Made by a program: the position numbers and the translations under genes
The notes under the pieces: generated by a model
Databases searched by the model: none
Seen by the model: the letters and a program-made list of their open reading frames with translations, nothing else
Told to the model about the DNA's origin: nothing
Part shown: positions 37,185 through 46,438 of the stretch, one piece after another
Numbering within the stretch: the first letter of the stretch is position 1
How the letters are laid out: each line of letters begins with the position of its first letter
Assembly: GCF_030814415.1 (NCBI RefSeq)
Contig: NZ_JAUSVB010000006.1
Coordinates: 124,001 to 188,000, forward strand
Origin: Cellulomonas humilata
Lineage (GTDB): Bacteria; Actinomycetota; Actinomycetes; Actinomycetales; Cellulomonadaceae
DNA: 64,000 nt
Reading direction: 5' to 3'

Positions 37185-38654
37185 CTAGAGGACGACCTCG
37201 ACGACCTTGCGGATCGCGAAGTCGCTGCTGCGGATCTCGACCTCCTCGCGCGCGACCAGCACTGCTGAGCCGCGGTCGACGCGGTAGGAGACGTCCCGCG
37301 TGTCCGGCAGGACGACCAGCTCGGAGTCGCTGCGGCCGTCGCAACGGTCCTGCCGCCGAAGTTTCTCGACCGCGACGTGCAGAGCCTCCTCGACGTCGAC
37401 CTCGGAGCCGTCCGACGGCGCAGCCTCCACGGCGTCGACCACGGCGACGGTCCGGTCGGAGATGCTGCACACGGTGCCCGCCGGGTCGAGCGTGACGCTC
37501 ACGTGACCGTCGCCGCCTCGCGCCATCGGCGTCCCGTCGTACACCTGACGGAAGTGGGCGGTGAAGTCGGCGACCGCGGTCTCGACCTGCTCACCGTCCT
37601 GGCTCGCGCCGCCGTGCTCGGTGACCGTGAGGGCGTCGAGCACCAGCTCGGTGTCCAGCTCCAGGGAGCGGACCGTCCGCTCGGCGATCTCCCGGGCCGC
37701 GTCCACGTCGATCGGCCGGGCGTAGCGGTCCGGCTCGGCGAGGAACGCCTCGTAGGACCCGTCCGGGGACAGGACGAGACGCGGGCCGACGGACCCCTCG
37801 TGGCCATGCTCGGGGTCGGGCGACCCCGCGGAGGCGATCTGCGACCGCACCCCGAACCGGTCCCCCAGGGACTGCGCGACCTGTTCGTCGACGGGTCGCC
37901 GCCCCACCGAGAGGCGCATCGGTGACGGAGGAACCGTGATCGTGATGACGACCTCGATCACTGCTGGGCCTGCCCATCTCCACCAGTACCAGTTGTCCGA
38001 GACGGCACCGCCGTGGAACAGGCGCTCGTTCCAGAGCCGGTCCTGAGCCTCTTCGGCGGTCGCACCGCAGGCGGTGGACGACGGCCGGTGGTTCGTCAGG
38101 GTGGAGAGCGCGGCGTCCTGCCACGCCTGGCTGAACGACTTGCCCTTGTTCCACTCCCGGAAGAACCCGGCACCGAGCCCGCTGACGTCGTAGGTGAGCC
38201 CGTCGAAACCGAAGATCATCCGCGCGCCCTTGTTCGGCTCAGCCCACGTGCGCCAGGGGTTGTGGCCCCCGTGCATCTGGAGCGAGTCGCACCCGTGGAG
38301 CAGGAGGTAGCGCAGGCGCTGGTCGCCGAACGACATCCGGGTGGAGTCGGCCTGGAAGGTGTTGTCCCAGGTGCGGCCCATCGCGGCGACGTAGCGGCCG
38401 TCCGCAGCCATGCCCATGTGCGTGTACTCGTAGAGCACGCGAACGGAGTCCATGCCGAGGCTGTCCTGCCAGTTGTCGTACTCCCGGTTGAACCGCCACT
38501 CGCGCACGTCGTCGTCCCGGGCGTGGAAGTTGACCCCGTTGAACTGCCGGACGTAGTCGAGGAAGGCGGTCACGTCGCCGTGCGGTGTGCTCAGTGCCGT
38601 GTCTCCGCTCGGGAACACCTGCACCGAGACGCCTGCATACATGTTGTCAGCCAC
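37185..38654 (-). CDS. DUF6345-like protein with caspase-like His/Cys positions and PepSY/FTP-like C-terminal region
   Basis: 489 aa from GTG 38654 (GGGGGGAAA upstream); no signal peptide. Residues ~1-235 resemble DUF6345: VRVLYEYTHMG (H79) and YLLLHGCDSLQ (C122) lie at the ends of two strands, as the catalytic His and Cys do in clan CD (caspase/gingipain) peptidases. Residues ~240-489 contain HFRQVYDGTPMARGGDGHVSVTLD, similar to FTP/PepSY propeptides that inhibit proteases. Convergent with the four-CSD gene (7 nt apart). Protease activity is an inference. Confidence 0.75.
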   Translation of the reverse strand: MADNMYAGVSVQVFPSGDTALSTPHGDVTAFLDYVRQFNGVNFHARDDDVREWRFNREYDNWQDSLGMDSVRVLYEYTHMGMAADGRYVAAMGRTWDNTFQADSTRMSFGDQRLRYLLLHGCDSLQMHGGHNPWRTWAEPNKGARMIFGFDGLTYDVSGLGAGFFREWNKGKSFSQAWQDAALSTLTNHRPSSTACGATAEEAQDRLWNERLFHGGAVSDNWYWWRWAGPAVIEVVITITVPPSPMRLSVGRRPVDEQVAQSLGDRFGVRSQIASAGSPDPEHGHEGSVGPRLVLSPDGSYEAFLAEPDRYARPIDVDAAREIAERTVRSLELDTELVLDALTVTEHGGASQDGEQVETAVADFTAHFRQVYDGTPMARGGDGHVSVTLDPAGTVCSISDRTVAVVDAVEAAPSDGSEVDVEEALHVAVEKLRRQDRCDGRSDSELVVLPDTRDVSYRVDRGSAVLVAREEVEIRSSDFAIRKVVEVVL

Positions 38655-38764
38655 TGTTTCCCCCCGTGGTGCGCCGCGTCCCGCGCGGTGCGGGCTGCAC
38701 GGGAGAGGAGCGCAACCGAAGGAGGGTGATACCGCGGCTCCTCAGCGACCGCCGCTCGTCGTGG

Positions 38765-40387
38765 TCACGAGCCCATGATCGCGTCGATGATGCCCTGCTG
38801 GGTCACCGTCGCGGAGCCCCGGTCGAACAGCGCGAACCCGTACTGGCCGTTGTGGCCGTTGTCCCAGTAGGCGGTGGCCGCACCGTACTTCTTCGCGGTC
38901 GCGACGAGGGTCCGGGCGTAGTCGGCGCGGAACCGGTTGTTCGTCGAGTCGAACGCCGTCTTGTCGATCGAGCCGTACTCCCCGATGAACACCGGGTACC
39001 CGTTCACGACGAACTTGTCGTGCATCTTCTTCAGCTGCGCGTCCATGAAGTCCTGCTGACCCCACGTCGACTTCTTCGACGCGTTCGACGCGTTCGTCGC
39101 GTTGGGGCCCCACTGCGTGATGACGCCGCTCTCGGTGCCGGTGAAGTCCCACGGGTCGTAGTAGTGGGCGGAGATCATGAGGCGCTTCTCGTTGCTGGGT
39201 ACGGCCGACGACCGGTACTGGTCGGTCGGCACGACGAAGCCGTAGCTGCCGGTGGTGTAGTCGATGTTGGTGTTCCAGCCCGGCACGAGCAGCCACCGGG
39301 AGGTGTTGTTGCCGCCGGTCTGGCGCACCGTGTCGACGAAGACCTGGTTGTACGCGTTGATGTTGGAGTAGCACGGCTGCGTCGGGGCGCCGTACTGCCC
39401 GTCGAAGTTCTCGTTCATCGACTCGAGGATCAGCCGTCCGCCGTAGCCCTGGAACGTCGACGCCACCTGCTGCCAGACCTTCTGGTACTTGGCCTTGATC
39501 GTGTCCTGCCCGGACGCGTCGCAGATGAGCCAGGAGCCGCTGACGCTCTTGTAGCCGTCGCCGTGCATGTTGACGATCACGTGCAGACCACGGTCGTAGG
39601 CCAGGTCCACCACTTGCTTGATCCGGCCGCGCCAGGCGGCGTCCACGGTGTAGCTCGGACCGGAGCCGATCTTGCTGAGGTAGGAGACCGGGATCCGGAT
39701 CGTCGTGAAGCCGGAGGCCTTGACCCGGTCGATCAGGGCGCCCGTGATGACCGGGTTGCCCCACGCCGTCTCGCTGGGCACCCCGTTGATGTTGGCTTCC
39801 AGCTGGTTGCCCAGGTTCCAGCCCTTGCCCATCGCGGCGACGAGCTGGGTGGCGTTGCCCGTGATCGGTCCGGTGGTCTGCGTGGGCGTCGGTGTCGGCG
39901 TCGGCGTGGCCGTCGGCCTCGGTGTCTGAGAAGGCGTGGCCGACGGCGACGTCGTCGGCGTGCTCGTCGGGGTGACCGGGCTCCCCGTGCACGCGACCCC
40001 GTTGAGAGTGAACGCGGTCGGCGCGGGGTTGCTCCCGGCCCACGTGCCGTTGAAGCCGAACGACGCGGTGCTGTTGGTGGCGACGTTCCCGTTCCACCCG
40101 GCGTTGCGCACCGACACCGCCGCGCCGGACTGGGTGACAGAACCGTTCCACAGCTGGCTGACGATCTGGCCGGCGCCGAAGGAGAAGCGGAGGTCCCAGG
40201 AGGTGATCGGATCGCCCAGGTTGGTCACCTGCACGTTCGCGCCGAAGCCGCTCTGCCACTGGTTGGACACGGTGTAGTCGACACGGCAGCCGGCAGCGGC
40301 GCTCGCCTGGCTGGAGACGGCGACCGAACCGGCGACGGCGACCACGGCTGCCGTGGCCACGGCCAGCACCTTGCGAAGTGAGTGCAC
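38765..40387 (-). CDS. Secreted GH5 endoglucanase with N-terminal CBM2
   Basis: 540 aa from GTG 40387. Signal peptide 1-33, CBM2 (about 35-135, CRVDYTVSNQWQSGFGANV...GVAC), a (PT)n linker to ~175, then GH5: MGKGWNLGNQLEANI, acid/base E326 in ESMNENFD, nucleophile E470 in FIGEYGS. Hydrolyses beta-1,4-glucan; CBM2 binds crystalline cellulose. LacI-type site about 100 bp upstream. Confidence 0.95.
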   Translation of the reverse strand: MHSLRKVLAVATAAVVAVAGSVAVSSQASAAAGCRVDYTVSNQWQSGFGANVQVTNLGDPITSWDLRFSFGAGQIVSQLWNGSVTQSGAAVSVRNAGWNGNVATNSTASFGFNGTWAGSNPAPTAFTLNGVACTGSPVTPTSTPTTSPSATPSQTPRPTATPTPTPTPTQTTGPITGNATQLVAAMGKGWNLGNQLEANINGVPSETAWGNPVITGALIDRVKASGFTTIRIPVSYLSKIGSGPSYTVDAAWRGRIKQVVDLAYDRGLHVIVNMHGDGYKSVSGSWLICDASGQDTIKAKYQKVWQQVASTFQGYGGRLILESMNENFDGQYGAPTQPCYSNINAYNQVFVDTVRQTGGNNTSRWLLVPGWNTNIDYTTGSYGFVVPTDQYRSSAVPSNEKRLMISAHYYDPWDFTGTESGVITQWGPNATNASNASKKSTWGQQDFMDAQLKKMHDKFVVNGYPVFIGEYGSIDKTAFDSTNNRFRADYARTLVATAKKYGAATAYWDNGHNGQYGFALFDRGSATVTQQGIIDAIMGS

Positions 40388-40484
40388 GGGAGGGATCCCT
40401 CTCAGGAATGGGACCGCGCACGGATCGCGGCGACGCTGGCAACGATGGGCAAGCCCACCAGACGGGCGCCGCCCGCGCATCCGT

Positions 40485-40498
40485 GTGAAGCGATTCAC
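40485..40498. promoter_or_regulatory. LacI/CelR-type operator candidate upstream of the CBM2-GH5 cellulase
   Basis: GTGAAGCGATTCAC: a dyad around CG with GTGAA/TTCAC half-sites and one mismatched pair, 98 bp before the start codon. Shares the GAA-N-CG-N-TTC core with the sites at 4213 and 29885. Confidence 0.55.
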
Positions 40499-40582
40499 GT
40501 CGGCACCCTCCGACCGCCCCTCCGCGCTCCCGTCCGCCCGGCCCGGTCGCGTGACACCGGCGTGGTGGTCAGCCGGAGAGTC

Positions 40583-41179
40583 TCACGCCCTGCACAGATC
40601 GGAGGCTCTCGTGCCTGCGAGGTCCACTCGCATGACCGGCCGGCTGGGGTAGGTGCGGCCGATCTCGTGGAAGCCGGCCGCCTCGAACATCGCGAGCGTG
40701 CCCGTGAACACTGCCGAGCCCGAGACCTTGGCGGCCCGGAGCCTCGTGACGTCGACCGGGTGGCCCTCCAGGACCGACGCACCGTGGCGACGGGCGTGCT
40801 CGACGGCGGCCACCAGCAGCGCCGTTCCCACCCCTGCGCCGCGGTGCCCTCGGCGAACCGCGAAGCAGGTCACCCACCACGCCACTGGATCGTCGTCGAG
40901 CAGGCGCCGCAGCGCCCGGTTCCCCGTGACGCCCGGCAGGGTCGCGCGCGGGACGACCCGAGACCACCCCGCCGGACTGCCGTCGACATAGGCGACCAGA
41001 CCCACAGGGACGTCGGCCGCCTCGATCTCGCGGTGCAGCTCGTCGCGATTGCTCGGCTGGTCGTGCGTGCGGAACCGCTGGCACCAGCACGAGCCGGGTG
41101 CGGAGGCGCGGCCGCCGAACGCCGCGACGACGTCGGACCAGCGGTCCGGCGTGGCGGTCTCGACACGGATCGCCTGCAC
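40583..41179 (-). CDS. GNAT family N-acetyltransferase
   Basis: 198 aa from GTG 41179. WCQRFRTHDQ near the N-terminus and VRRGHRGAGVGTALLVAAVEHARRHG (acetyl-CoA loop), then a C-terminal FTGTLAMFEAAGFHEIGR. Matches the subfamily with an N-terminal WCxxF motif seen also at 51752. Substrate unknown. Confidence 0.88.
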   Translation of the reverse strand: MQAIRVETATPDRWSDVVAAFGGRASAPGSCWCQRFRTHDQPSNRDELHREIEAADVPVGLVAYVDGSPAGWSRVVPRATLPGVTGNRALRRLLDDDPVAWWVTCFAVRRGHRGAGVGTALLVAAVEHARRHGASVLEGHPVDVTRLRAAKVSGSAVFTGTLAMFEAAGFHEIGRTYPSRPVMRVDLAGTRASDLCRA

Positions 41180-41242
41180 GTTCAGTCCGCGCGCCGGTCG
41201 GGATCCGCTGACGTCGTCACCGCGCCATCGTGTCACCAGACC

Positions 41243-41282
41243 CGACGAGGGCCGCCGGTCGGGTGACCGGGGGCCCTCGTCG
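41243..41282. terminator. Strong terminator after the large GH9 gene
   Basis: 18-bp stem with one mismatch: CGACGAGGGCC and CCGGTC pair with GACCGG and GGCCCTCGTCG around a GGGT loop. Lies 17 nt past the GH9 stop. Confidence 0.85.
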
Positions 41283-41298
41283 TGCAGGATCGGGCTGC

Positions 41299-44049
41299 TC
41301 AGGCGCAGGGCGCCCCGTTCACCGTGAAGCCCGTCGGCGCGGAGTTGGTGCCGCTGTACGACCCGTTGAAGCCGATGCTCGTCGAGCCGCCGGCCGGCAC
41401 GTTCCCGTTCCACGCCGCGTTCGTCACGGTCACGGCCGAGCCTGTCTGGCTGTACGTGGCGCTCCAGCCCTGGGTGACCACCTGGTTGCCAGGGAAGGTG
41501 AACGCCAGCTTCCACGACGTCCACGCCGACGACCCCGTGTTGGTGAGCGTGACGTTCGCGGTGAACCCGGTGCCCCAGGAGTTCGCCTGGTACGTCACTT
41601 TGCAGCCGCCGGGCGGCGTGGTGACGGTGGGCAGGGTGCGGAAGGCGACCGAGGTCGACACCCCTGAGACCTGCCCGGCAGTGTCCTTGGCCCGGATCAC
41701 GAGCACGTGGTCCGTGTCGGGGGCCAGCCCCGTGAGCGTCGCCGAGGTCGTGGTGGACGACGCCACCACCGTGGACGTGCCGTTCTGGAGCCGCAGGACG
41801 TCGTACCCCGCGACACCTCTGTCGTCGGTCGAGCCTGTCCAGGCCAGCGTGGCGCCCGTCTGGGTGATGCCCGACGCGACCGGGGTGCCGGGTGCGGTGG
41901 GCGGCAGGTCGATGGTGACGCCGGTGGTCGTCACGGTCATCGACGGGGACGTCGCGCTCAGCTGGGCGCCGTTGTGCGCCACGACGACGAACATGTACGC
42001 CGTGCTGGCACGCAAGCCCGTGACGGTGGCGGACGTCGAGGTCGACGTCGCCACGATCTCGAGCGAGTCCCCGGCGACGCGCACGACGTCGTACCGCGCG
42101 ATCCCGCTCTCCGCGTCCGTGGACGGCGCCCACGTCAACGTCACCGAGGTGTCGCCGATCGCGCTCGCCGTCGGCGTGCCCGGCGTGCTCGGCCGTGTGG
42201 TGTCGACCGCAGGGGTCCCGCCCGCGTGCTCCGCCGCCCAGCTCGCCAACCAGGCCAGCGCGGAGTTCCAGTTGATCGCGACCTCGTTCACCGAGTACGC
42301 CTCGATGTGGTCCACGAAGCACTTCTGGGGCGCGCAGCCTGCGAGCTGCGCCGCGGCGATCGGGTCCTGCAGCTCGCTGTTCGGGCCCCCGGAGAACGAG
42401 CCGGGCGGCGCGATCGGCAGGGACGCGTTCGCCTGGTGCGCCCAGAACCGGTGGTGCACGTTCTGGACCGCCTTCTCGCCGTATCCGGCGATGTAGGACT
42501 GGTTGAGCGGGTTGCGACCCTGGAAGTAGTCGAGCGCGGCGTAGACGCCCGTGCGGTACTTCGCCTGCCCGGTGAAGTCGTACGCGAGCGCGAGGGCGTT
42601 CGCGTTGTTGGCGACCTGGCCGTTCGAGCCCCAGTAGTAGACGCTCCCGGCGTTGTTGGGCGCCGGGTAGGCCTGGCTCGTGGCGCGAGCCAGAGCCGCG
42701 TCGGCGAACGTCACGATGGCCGCGCGGGTGGCGGCCACGTCGGACGACGGAAGCCCGTTCGGGACCAGTGCGAGCGTCGTGTCGCCGAGCCCACCGGTCC
42801 AGCCCCAGTCATACCCGCGCTGTGCGAAGCTGCCGCCCTTGTACAGGGACGAGCCGGTGACGTCGGCGCGGTACGCGTCGGAGCCGGTCGTGGCATACAG
42901 CTCGGCGGCCGCCCAGTAGAACTCGTCCGTCACGGAGTTGTCGCCGTAGGCGCCGCCACCCGTGCCGTCGCTCGCGGACGCGATCCGGTTCGGGTTCGCC
43001 TTGGCGGCGGTGTACGCGGTCTGTGCCGCGGCGAGGGCCTTGGCGGCGAACGTCGGGTCGAGCGTCTTCCACAGCCGCGACGCCTGCGCCGCCACCGCAG
43101 CCATGTTGAGCGTCGCCGCGGTGCTCACCGGCGACAGGAGCCGGCGCTGGCTGTCCTGCGTGGGGATCGTCGGCAGGCCGGTCCAGTTCTCGTCGTGGAT
43201 CTTGTGGTGCACCATCCCGGCGTCCGTACGGCCGGCCGGCACCTGCATCCGGAGCAGGAACTCGACCTCCCAGCGCGCCTCGTCGAGGATGTCGGGCGCA
43301 CCGTTGGCGCGCTCGGGGATCGCCATGGTGCCGTCGCCCAGCGCCGTCTTGTCAGCGCCCGCGACGTAGAGGGTCCGCTCGTAGGCGTTCTGCAGCTGCC
43401 ACGTCGCGATGCCGCCGTTGACGACGTACTTGCCGTGGTCGCCCGCGTCGTACCAGCCGCCGCGCACGTCGAGGTTGTAGCCGCACGACTGGCGGCACGG
43501 GACGCTCGTGTCGCCCTGGTTCGGCGAGATACCCAGGTGGCCGGCGGCACGCGCGTAGGTGCTGCCGACGTACTGCGCCTCGATCGCGATCCCGGTGCGC
43601 TGGTGGTAGAAGAACGCCAACGAGTCGTACCGGAGCCGCTTCACCGGGTCCGCGGAGATGTCGAAGGGGTAGCTGCTGGAGTTCGCGGCGGACAGCACGT
43701 ACCCGGAGCCCGGCGTGTCGAACGTCGAGAAGTCGATGAGGTGGGTCGAGTCGCCGGACAGCGCGTCGGCGCCCTTGACCGTCGACTGGCCAGACGCGAC
43801 GACCGTGCCGGCCGCGTTCCGCAGCGTCCACGCGACCGGCGAGGTCGACGTGCTGACGAGCGTCGCGACCTTGGCGACGCCGGGGACGTAGGCGACCTGG
43901 TTGACCTTGACCGGGGAGCCGGGATCGGTGGCGGCGGCGGCGACCTGCGGCGCGGCGACGAGGCCGGAGACCGCCAGCGCAGCGGCGACTGCCAGGCCGG
44001 CGGTGCGCCGCCGGGGGATCCCGGGGCGACGGTGGGTTCTCGGTGACAT
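41299..44049 (-). CDS. Secreted GH9 endoglucanase: Ig-like + GH9 + two Fn3 + CBM2
   Basis: 916 aa. Signal peptide 1-39; CelD_N Ig-like domain ~45-135; GH9 barrel ~140-605 with WYDAGDHGKYV (D201, D204), NVHHRFW and the acid E589 in SVNEVAINWNS; two Fn3 domains (~622-712, 716-805; each starts TPGTP); CBM2 ~815-916. Full match to the GH9 signature, in contrast to the cytosolic GH9 at 10650. Degrades cellulose outside the cell. An AATCGATT element lies ~140 bp upstream. Confidence 0.96.
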   Translation of the reverse strand: MSPRTHRRPGIPRRRTAGLAVAAALAVSGLVAAPQVAAAATDPGSPVKVNQVAYVPGVAKVATLVSTSTSPVAWTLRNAAGTVVASGQSTVKGADALSGDSTHLIDFSTFDTPGSGYVLSAANSSSYPFDISADPVKRLRYDSLAFFYHQRTGIAIEAQYVGSTYARAAGHLGISPNQGDTSVPCRQSCGYNLDVRGGWYDAGDHGKYVVNGGIATWQLQNAYERTLYVAGADKTALGDGTMAIPERANGAPDILDEARWEVEFLLRMQVPAGRTDAGMVHHKIHDENWTGLPTIPTQDSQRRLLSPVSTAATLNMAAVAAQASRLWKTLDPTFAAKALAAAQTAYTAAKANPNRIASASDGTGGGAYGDNSVTDEFYWAAAELYATTGSDAYRADVTGSSLYKGGSFAQRGYDWGWTGGLGDTTLALVPNGLPSSDVAATRAAIVTFADAALARATSQAYPAPNNAGSVYYWGSNGQVANNANALALAYDFTGQAKYRTGVYAALDYFQGRNPLNQSYIAGYGEKAVQNVHHRFWAHQANASLPIAPPGSFSGGPNSELQDPIAAAQLAGCAPQKCFVDHIEAYSVNEVAINWNSALAWLASWAAEHAGGTPAVDTTRPSTPGTPTASAIGDTSVTLTWAPSTDAESGIARYDVVRVAGDSLEIVATSTSTSATVTGLRASTAYMFVVVAHNGAQLSATSPSMTVTTTGVTIDLPPTAPGTPVASGITQTGATLAWTGSTDDRGVAGYDVLRLQNGTSTVVASSTTTSATLTGLAPDTDHVLVIRAKDTAGQVSGVSTSVAFRTLPTVTTPPGGCKVTYQANSWGTGFTANVTLTNTGSSAWTSWKLAFTFPGNQVVTQGWSATYSQTGSAVTVTNAAWNGNVPAGGSTSIGFNGSYSGTNSAPTGFTVNGAPCA

Positions 44050-44189
44050 GGCAGTCCTCTGCAGGGCGGGCGACGTGGTGGACGGCGATCGCCACCCACG
44101 GCACCTTCCCGACGCTGGGACGGCCGTCGTGGGAGCGCTCGAGCCACGGTAGGACCGTCCGCGGGTTCTTCTGGCGCGCTACAGAAGGC

Positions 44190-44202
44190 GGAATCGATTA
44201 GG
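44190..44202. promoter_or_regulatory. Weak LacI-type operator candidate upstream of the GH9 cellulase
   Basis: GGAATCGATTAGG with the perfect core AATCGATT, 141 bp before the GH9 start. It shares the central ATCGAT-like dyad with the other cellulase sites but outer symmetry is poor. Confidence 0.35.
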
Positions 44203-44304
44203 TACGCGGACGAGTCGAGTGGCGGCCGCCGGTGCTGCGCGCCGGCCGTCACGTGCTCGCCCCGCTCCGAGGTCAGGTGCCCGTCGCCGGACTAGCCTCG
44301 AGGA

Positions 44305-44838
44305 GTGCCCGGATCCTCCACCGTGAGCCTGCGACTGCTCACGCTCGACGACGCCGGAACGATCGCTTCGTGGGCGCGGGATGAGGAGTTCTGCAGGGCT
44401 GCGGAGTGGACCGTCGGGCGCGACCTCGAGTTCTTCGCGTCCTTCTACCGTCGTTCGATCGCCGAGCCCCCGGCCGATCTCCTGCGGCTCGGGGCGTTTC
44501 GCGACGGCCACCTGATCGGCTACGTCGACCTCCACGGCGCTGAGCCCGACCGACGGGAACTGGGGTTCCTGGTCGGCGAGCGGCGTCTGTGGGGTCGAGG
44601 CGTCGGAACGGCTGCGGCTGCCGCGGGGTTGCACCACGGCTTTGCCGAAGTCGGTCTTCGCGAGATCTGGGCGGAAGCGCTGGACGCCAACGAGGCATCC
44701 GTGCGCATCCTGCGACGGCTCGGGATGCGGGAGACGGGCACCGGGGATCGCGGCTCCTACCTGGGCGAGCACACGCACTACCGGCAGTTCGTGATGACGG
44801 CCGACGAGTTCATGACGACGTCGCTCTCGATGTCCTGA
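44305..44838 (+). CDS. GNAT acetyltransferase, RimJ/RimL type
   Basis: 177 aa (GTG 44305, alternative GTG 44323). LRLLTLDDAGTIASWARDEEFCR start, ERRLWGRGVGTAAAAAGLHHGF acetyl-CoA loop, and LDANEASVRILRRLGMRETG, the hallmark of ribosomal-protein-type GNATs. Probably acetylates a protein N-terminus or a small amine. Confidence 0.9.
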   Translation: MPGSSTVSLRLLTLDDAGTIASWARDEEFCRAAEWTVGRDLEFFASFYRRSIAEPPADLLRLGAFRDGHLIGYVDLHGAEPDRRELGFLVGERRLWGRGVGTAAAAAGLHHGFAEVGLREIWAEALDANEASVRILRRLGMRETGTGDRGSYLGEHTHYRQFVMTADEFMTTSLSMS

Positions 44839-44897
44839 CCGTCGTGTCGGGATCCTCGCCCCGCGATGCCGGTGGTGGGTGGTGCGACGATGCGCGG

Positions 44898-45425
44898 ATG
44901 ACCGGTGCGGAGCTCTGGGATCTCACGGACGAGGACGGAACCCGCACCGGAGAGGTCGTCCGTCGCGGCGCGGCGAGCTGGCCGACGGGCCGCTTCCACG
45001 TGGTCGTGGCGACCTGCGTCGTTCGTGCGGACGGTCGGGTGCTCATGACGCGCCGCGCAGCGGGCAGAGACTTTCCGCTCGCGTGGGAGTTCCCCGGCGG
45101 GAGCGCGCTGGCAGGCGAGACCAGCCGGCAGGCCGCAGCCCGGGAAGTGACGGAGGAGACCGGACTAGCGGTGAGTGAGCCCGTCTTCGCGCTCGTCGGC
45201 CGGTTCACCGAGGCCACTGCGCTTGTCTACCTGTATGTCGCCCTGGTGCCGGGAGTCCCCGAGCTGGTCGTCGATCCGGTGGAGGTTCACGAGGCGGAGT
45301 GGGTCACTGTCGGGGAAGCCGAGGAGCGCTTCGCGGCCGGAGAGATGGCTGCCCCCTGGGTCGATCGCCTTGCCGCGCTGTGGCCGGACGCGCGGAACGC
45401 GGTCCTCTCGGCGGTTCGTGATTGA
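44898..45425 (+). CDS. Nudix hydrolase
   Basis: 175 aa from ATG 44898. A complete Nudix box GSALAGETSRQAAAREVTEETGL (quoted in parts: GSALAGE, REVTEETGL) follows the IDI/Nudix-type lead HVVVATCVVRADGRVLMTRRAAG. Similar to isopentenyl-diphosphate-isomerase-like Nudix enzymes (yfcD type). Hydrolyses a nucleoside diphosphate derivative; substrate unknown. Confidence 0.92.
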   Translation: MTGAELWDLTDEDGTRTGEVVRRGAASWPTGRFHVVVATCVVRADGRVLMTRRAAGRDFPLAWEFPGGSALAGETSRQAAAREVTEETGLAVSEPVFALVGRFTEATALVYLYVALVPGVPELVVDPVEVHEAEWVTVGEAEERFAAGEMAAPWVDRLAALWPDARNAVLSAVRD

Positions 45426-45473
45426 CCAGGGGCGGCGGCGCTGACGCGCTGCTGCGCACCACTTCACCGTCGG

Positions 45474-46337
45474 TCAGTCGTGCGGCGCGCCAGAGAGACG
45501 CGACGCGGTGCGCACCAGGCCGGCTACGCCCGACGAGACGCTCTGCGGCGGCCAGGCGATGACCGTCGTGACCTGGGGGGCGTCAGAGACCGGTACGACC
45601 GCCAGTCCGTCGCCCACGTTGGCGCGCGCCGACTCCGGAAGCACGATCGCGGCGCGGCCGAGCCGCACGAGCTGCAGCACCTGTGTCAGGTCGCGCAGCT
45701 CGGGACCCGGCTCGTCGGGGTAGGTGCCATCGAGCCGAGGCCAACGCGGCAGGGGAAGGTCGGGAATCGACGTCGCCTCAGCGACGGTCAGCGACGTCAC
45801 GCGGCTCAGGGGATGGCCGGCGGGCAGGATCAGAACCTGGCCCTCGACTCTCAGCGTGTCCACGTCGAAGCCGCTGACGTCATCGAAGGGCTGGTGCAGG
45901 ATCGCGACGTCGGCGCGCCCGTCCCGCAGCATGGGCGCCTGGTGGCCCGGCGGGCTCAGGACCACCTCGACGTCGACGGCATCCGGCTCGGCGGCGTACG
46001 CGTCGAGAAGCGTGGCCATCAGCTCGCTGGACGCGCCCGCCTTCGCCGTGAGCACCACCGCCGGCCGGCCGGACCCCGCGATGGTGCGGCGGGTACGCCG
46101 CTCGGCCGCCTCGACAGCAGCGAGAGCTGTCCGACCCTCGCGCAGCAGGGTCTGGCCGGCGATCGTGAGGGTCATACCGCGGGAGGAGCGGACGAACAGG
46201 TGAGCCCCGATCCGGCGTTCGAGCTGCGCGATCGCCCGCGACAGCGGAGGCTGGGCCATTCCCAGGCGCTGGGCGGCGCGGCCGACGTGCGACTCCTCGG
46301 CGACGGCGATGAAGTAGCGCAGCTCACGGGTCTCCAC
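45474..46337 (-). CDS. LysR family transcriptional regulator
   Basis: 287 aa. N-terminal HTH MAQPPLSRAIAQLERRIGAHLFVRSSRG, then a periplasmic-binding-like effector domain with DVEVVLSPPGHQ and ILPAGHPL. Divergent from an SDR gene with a T-N11-A palindrome between, the classic LysR arrangement. Confidence 0.94.
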   Translation of the reverse strand: METRELRYFIAVAEESHVGRAAQRLGMAQPPLSRAIAQLERRIGAHLFVRSSRGMTLTIAGQTLLREGRTALAAVEAAERRTRRTIAGSGRPAVVLTAKAGASSELMATLLDAYAAEPDAVDVEVVLSPPGHQAPMLRDGRADVAILHQPFDDVSGFDVDTLRVEGQVLILPAGHPLSRVTSLTVAEATSIPDLPLPRWPRLDGTYPDEPGPELRDLTQVLQLVRLGRAAIVLPESARANVGDGLAVVPVSDAPQVTTVIAWPPQSVSSGVAGLVRTASRLSGAPHD

Positions 46338-46367
46338 GCAGGCAGCGTACGCGGTTGGCCTCGTGCC

Positions 46368-46382
46368 ATACCGTTGCGGTAT
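46368..46382. promoter_or_regulatory. LysR-type box
   Basis: ATACCG-TTG-CGGTAT: perfect 6-bp arms and a T-N11-A core, 31 bp upstream of the LysR gene and 57 bp upstream of the SDR gene. Likely regulator site for both. Confidence 0.65.
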
Positions 46383-46438
46383 CGCGCGGCACCTGATCGG
46401 TGTTGGAGTGCGTGACGAGGCGACAGCACGATCGACGC

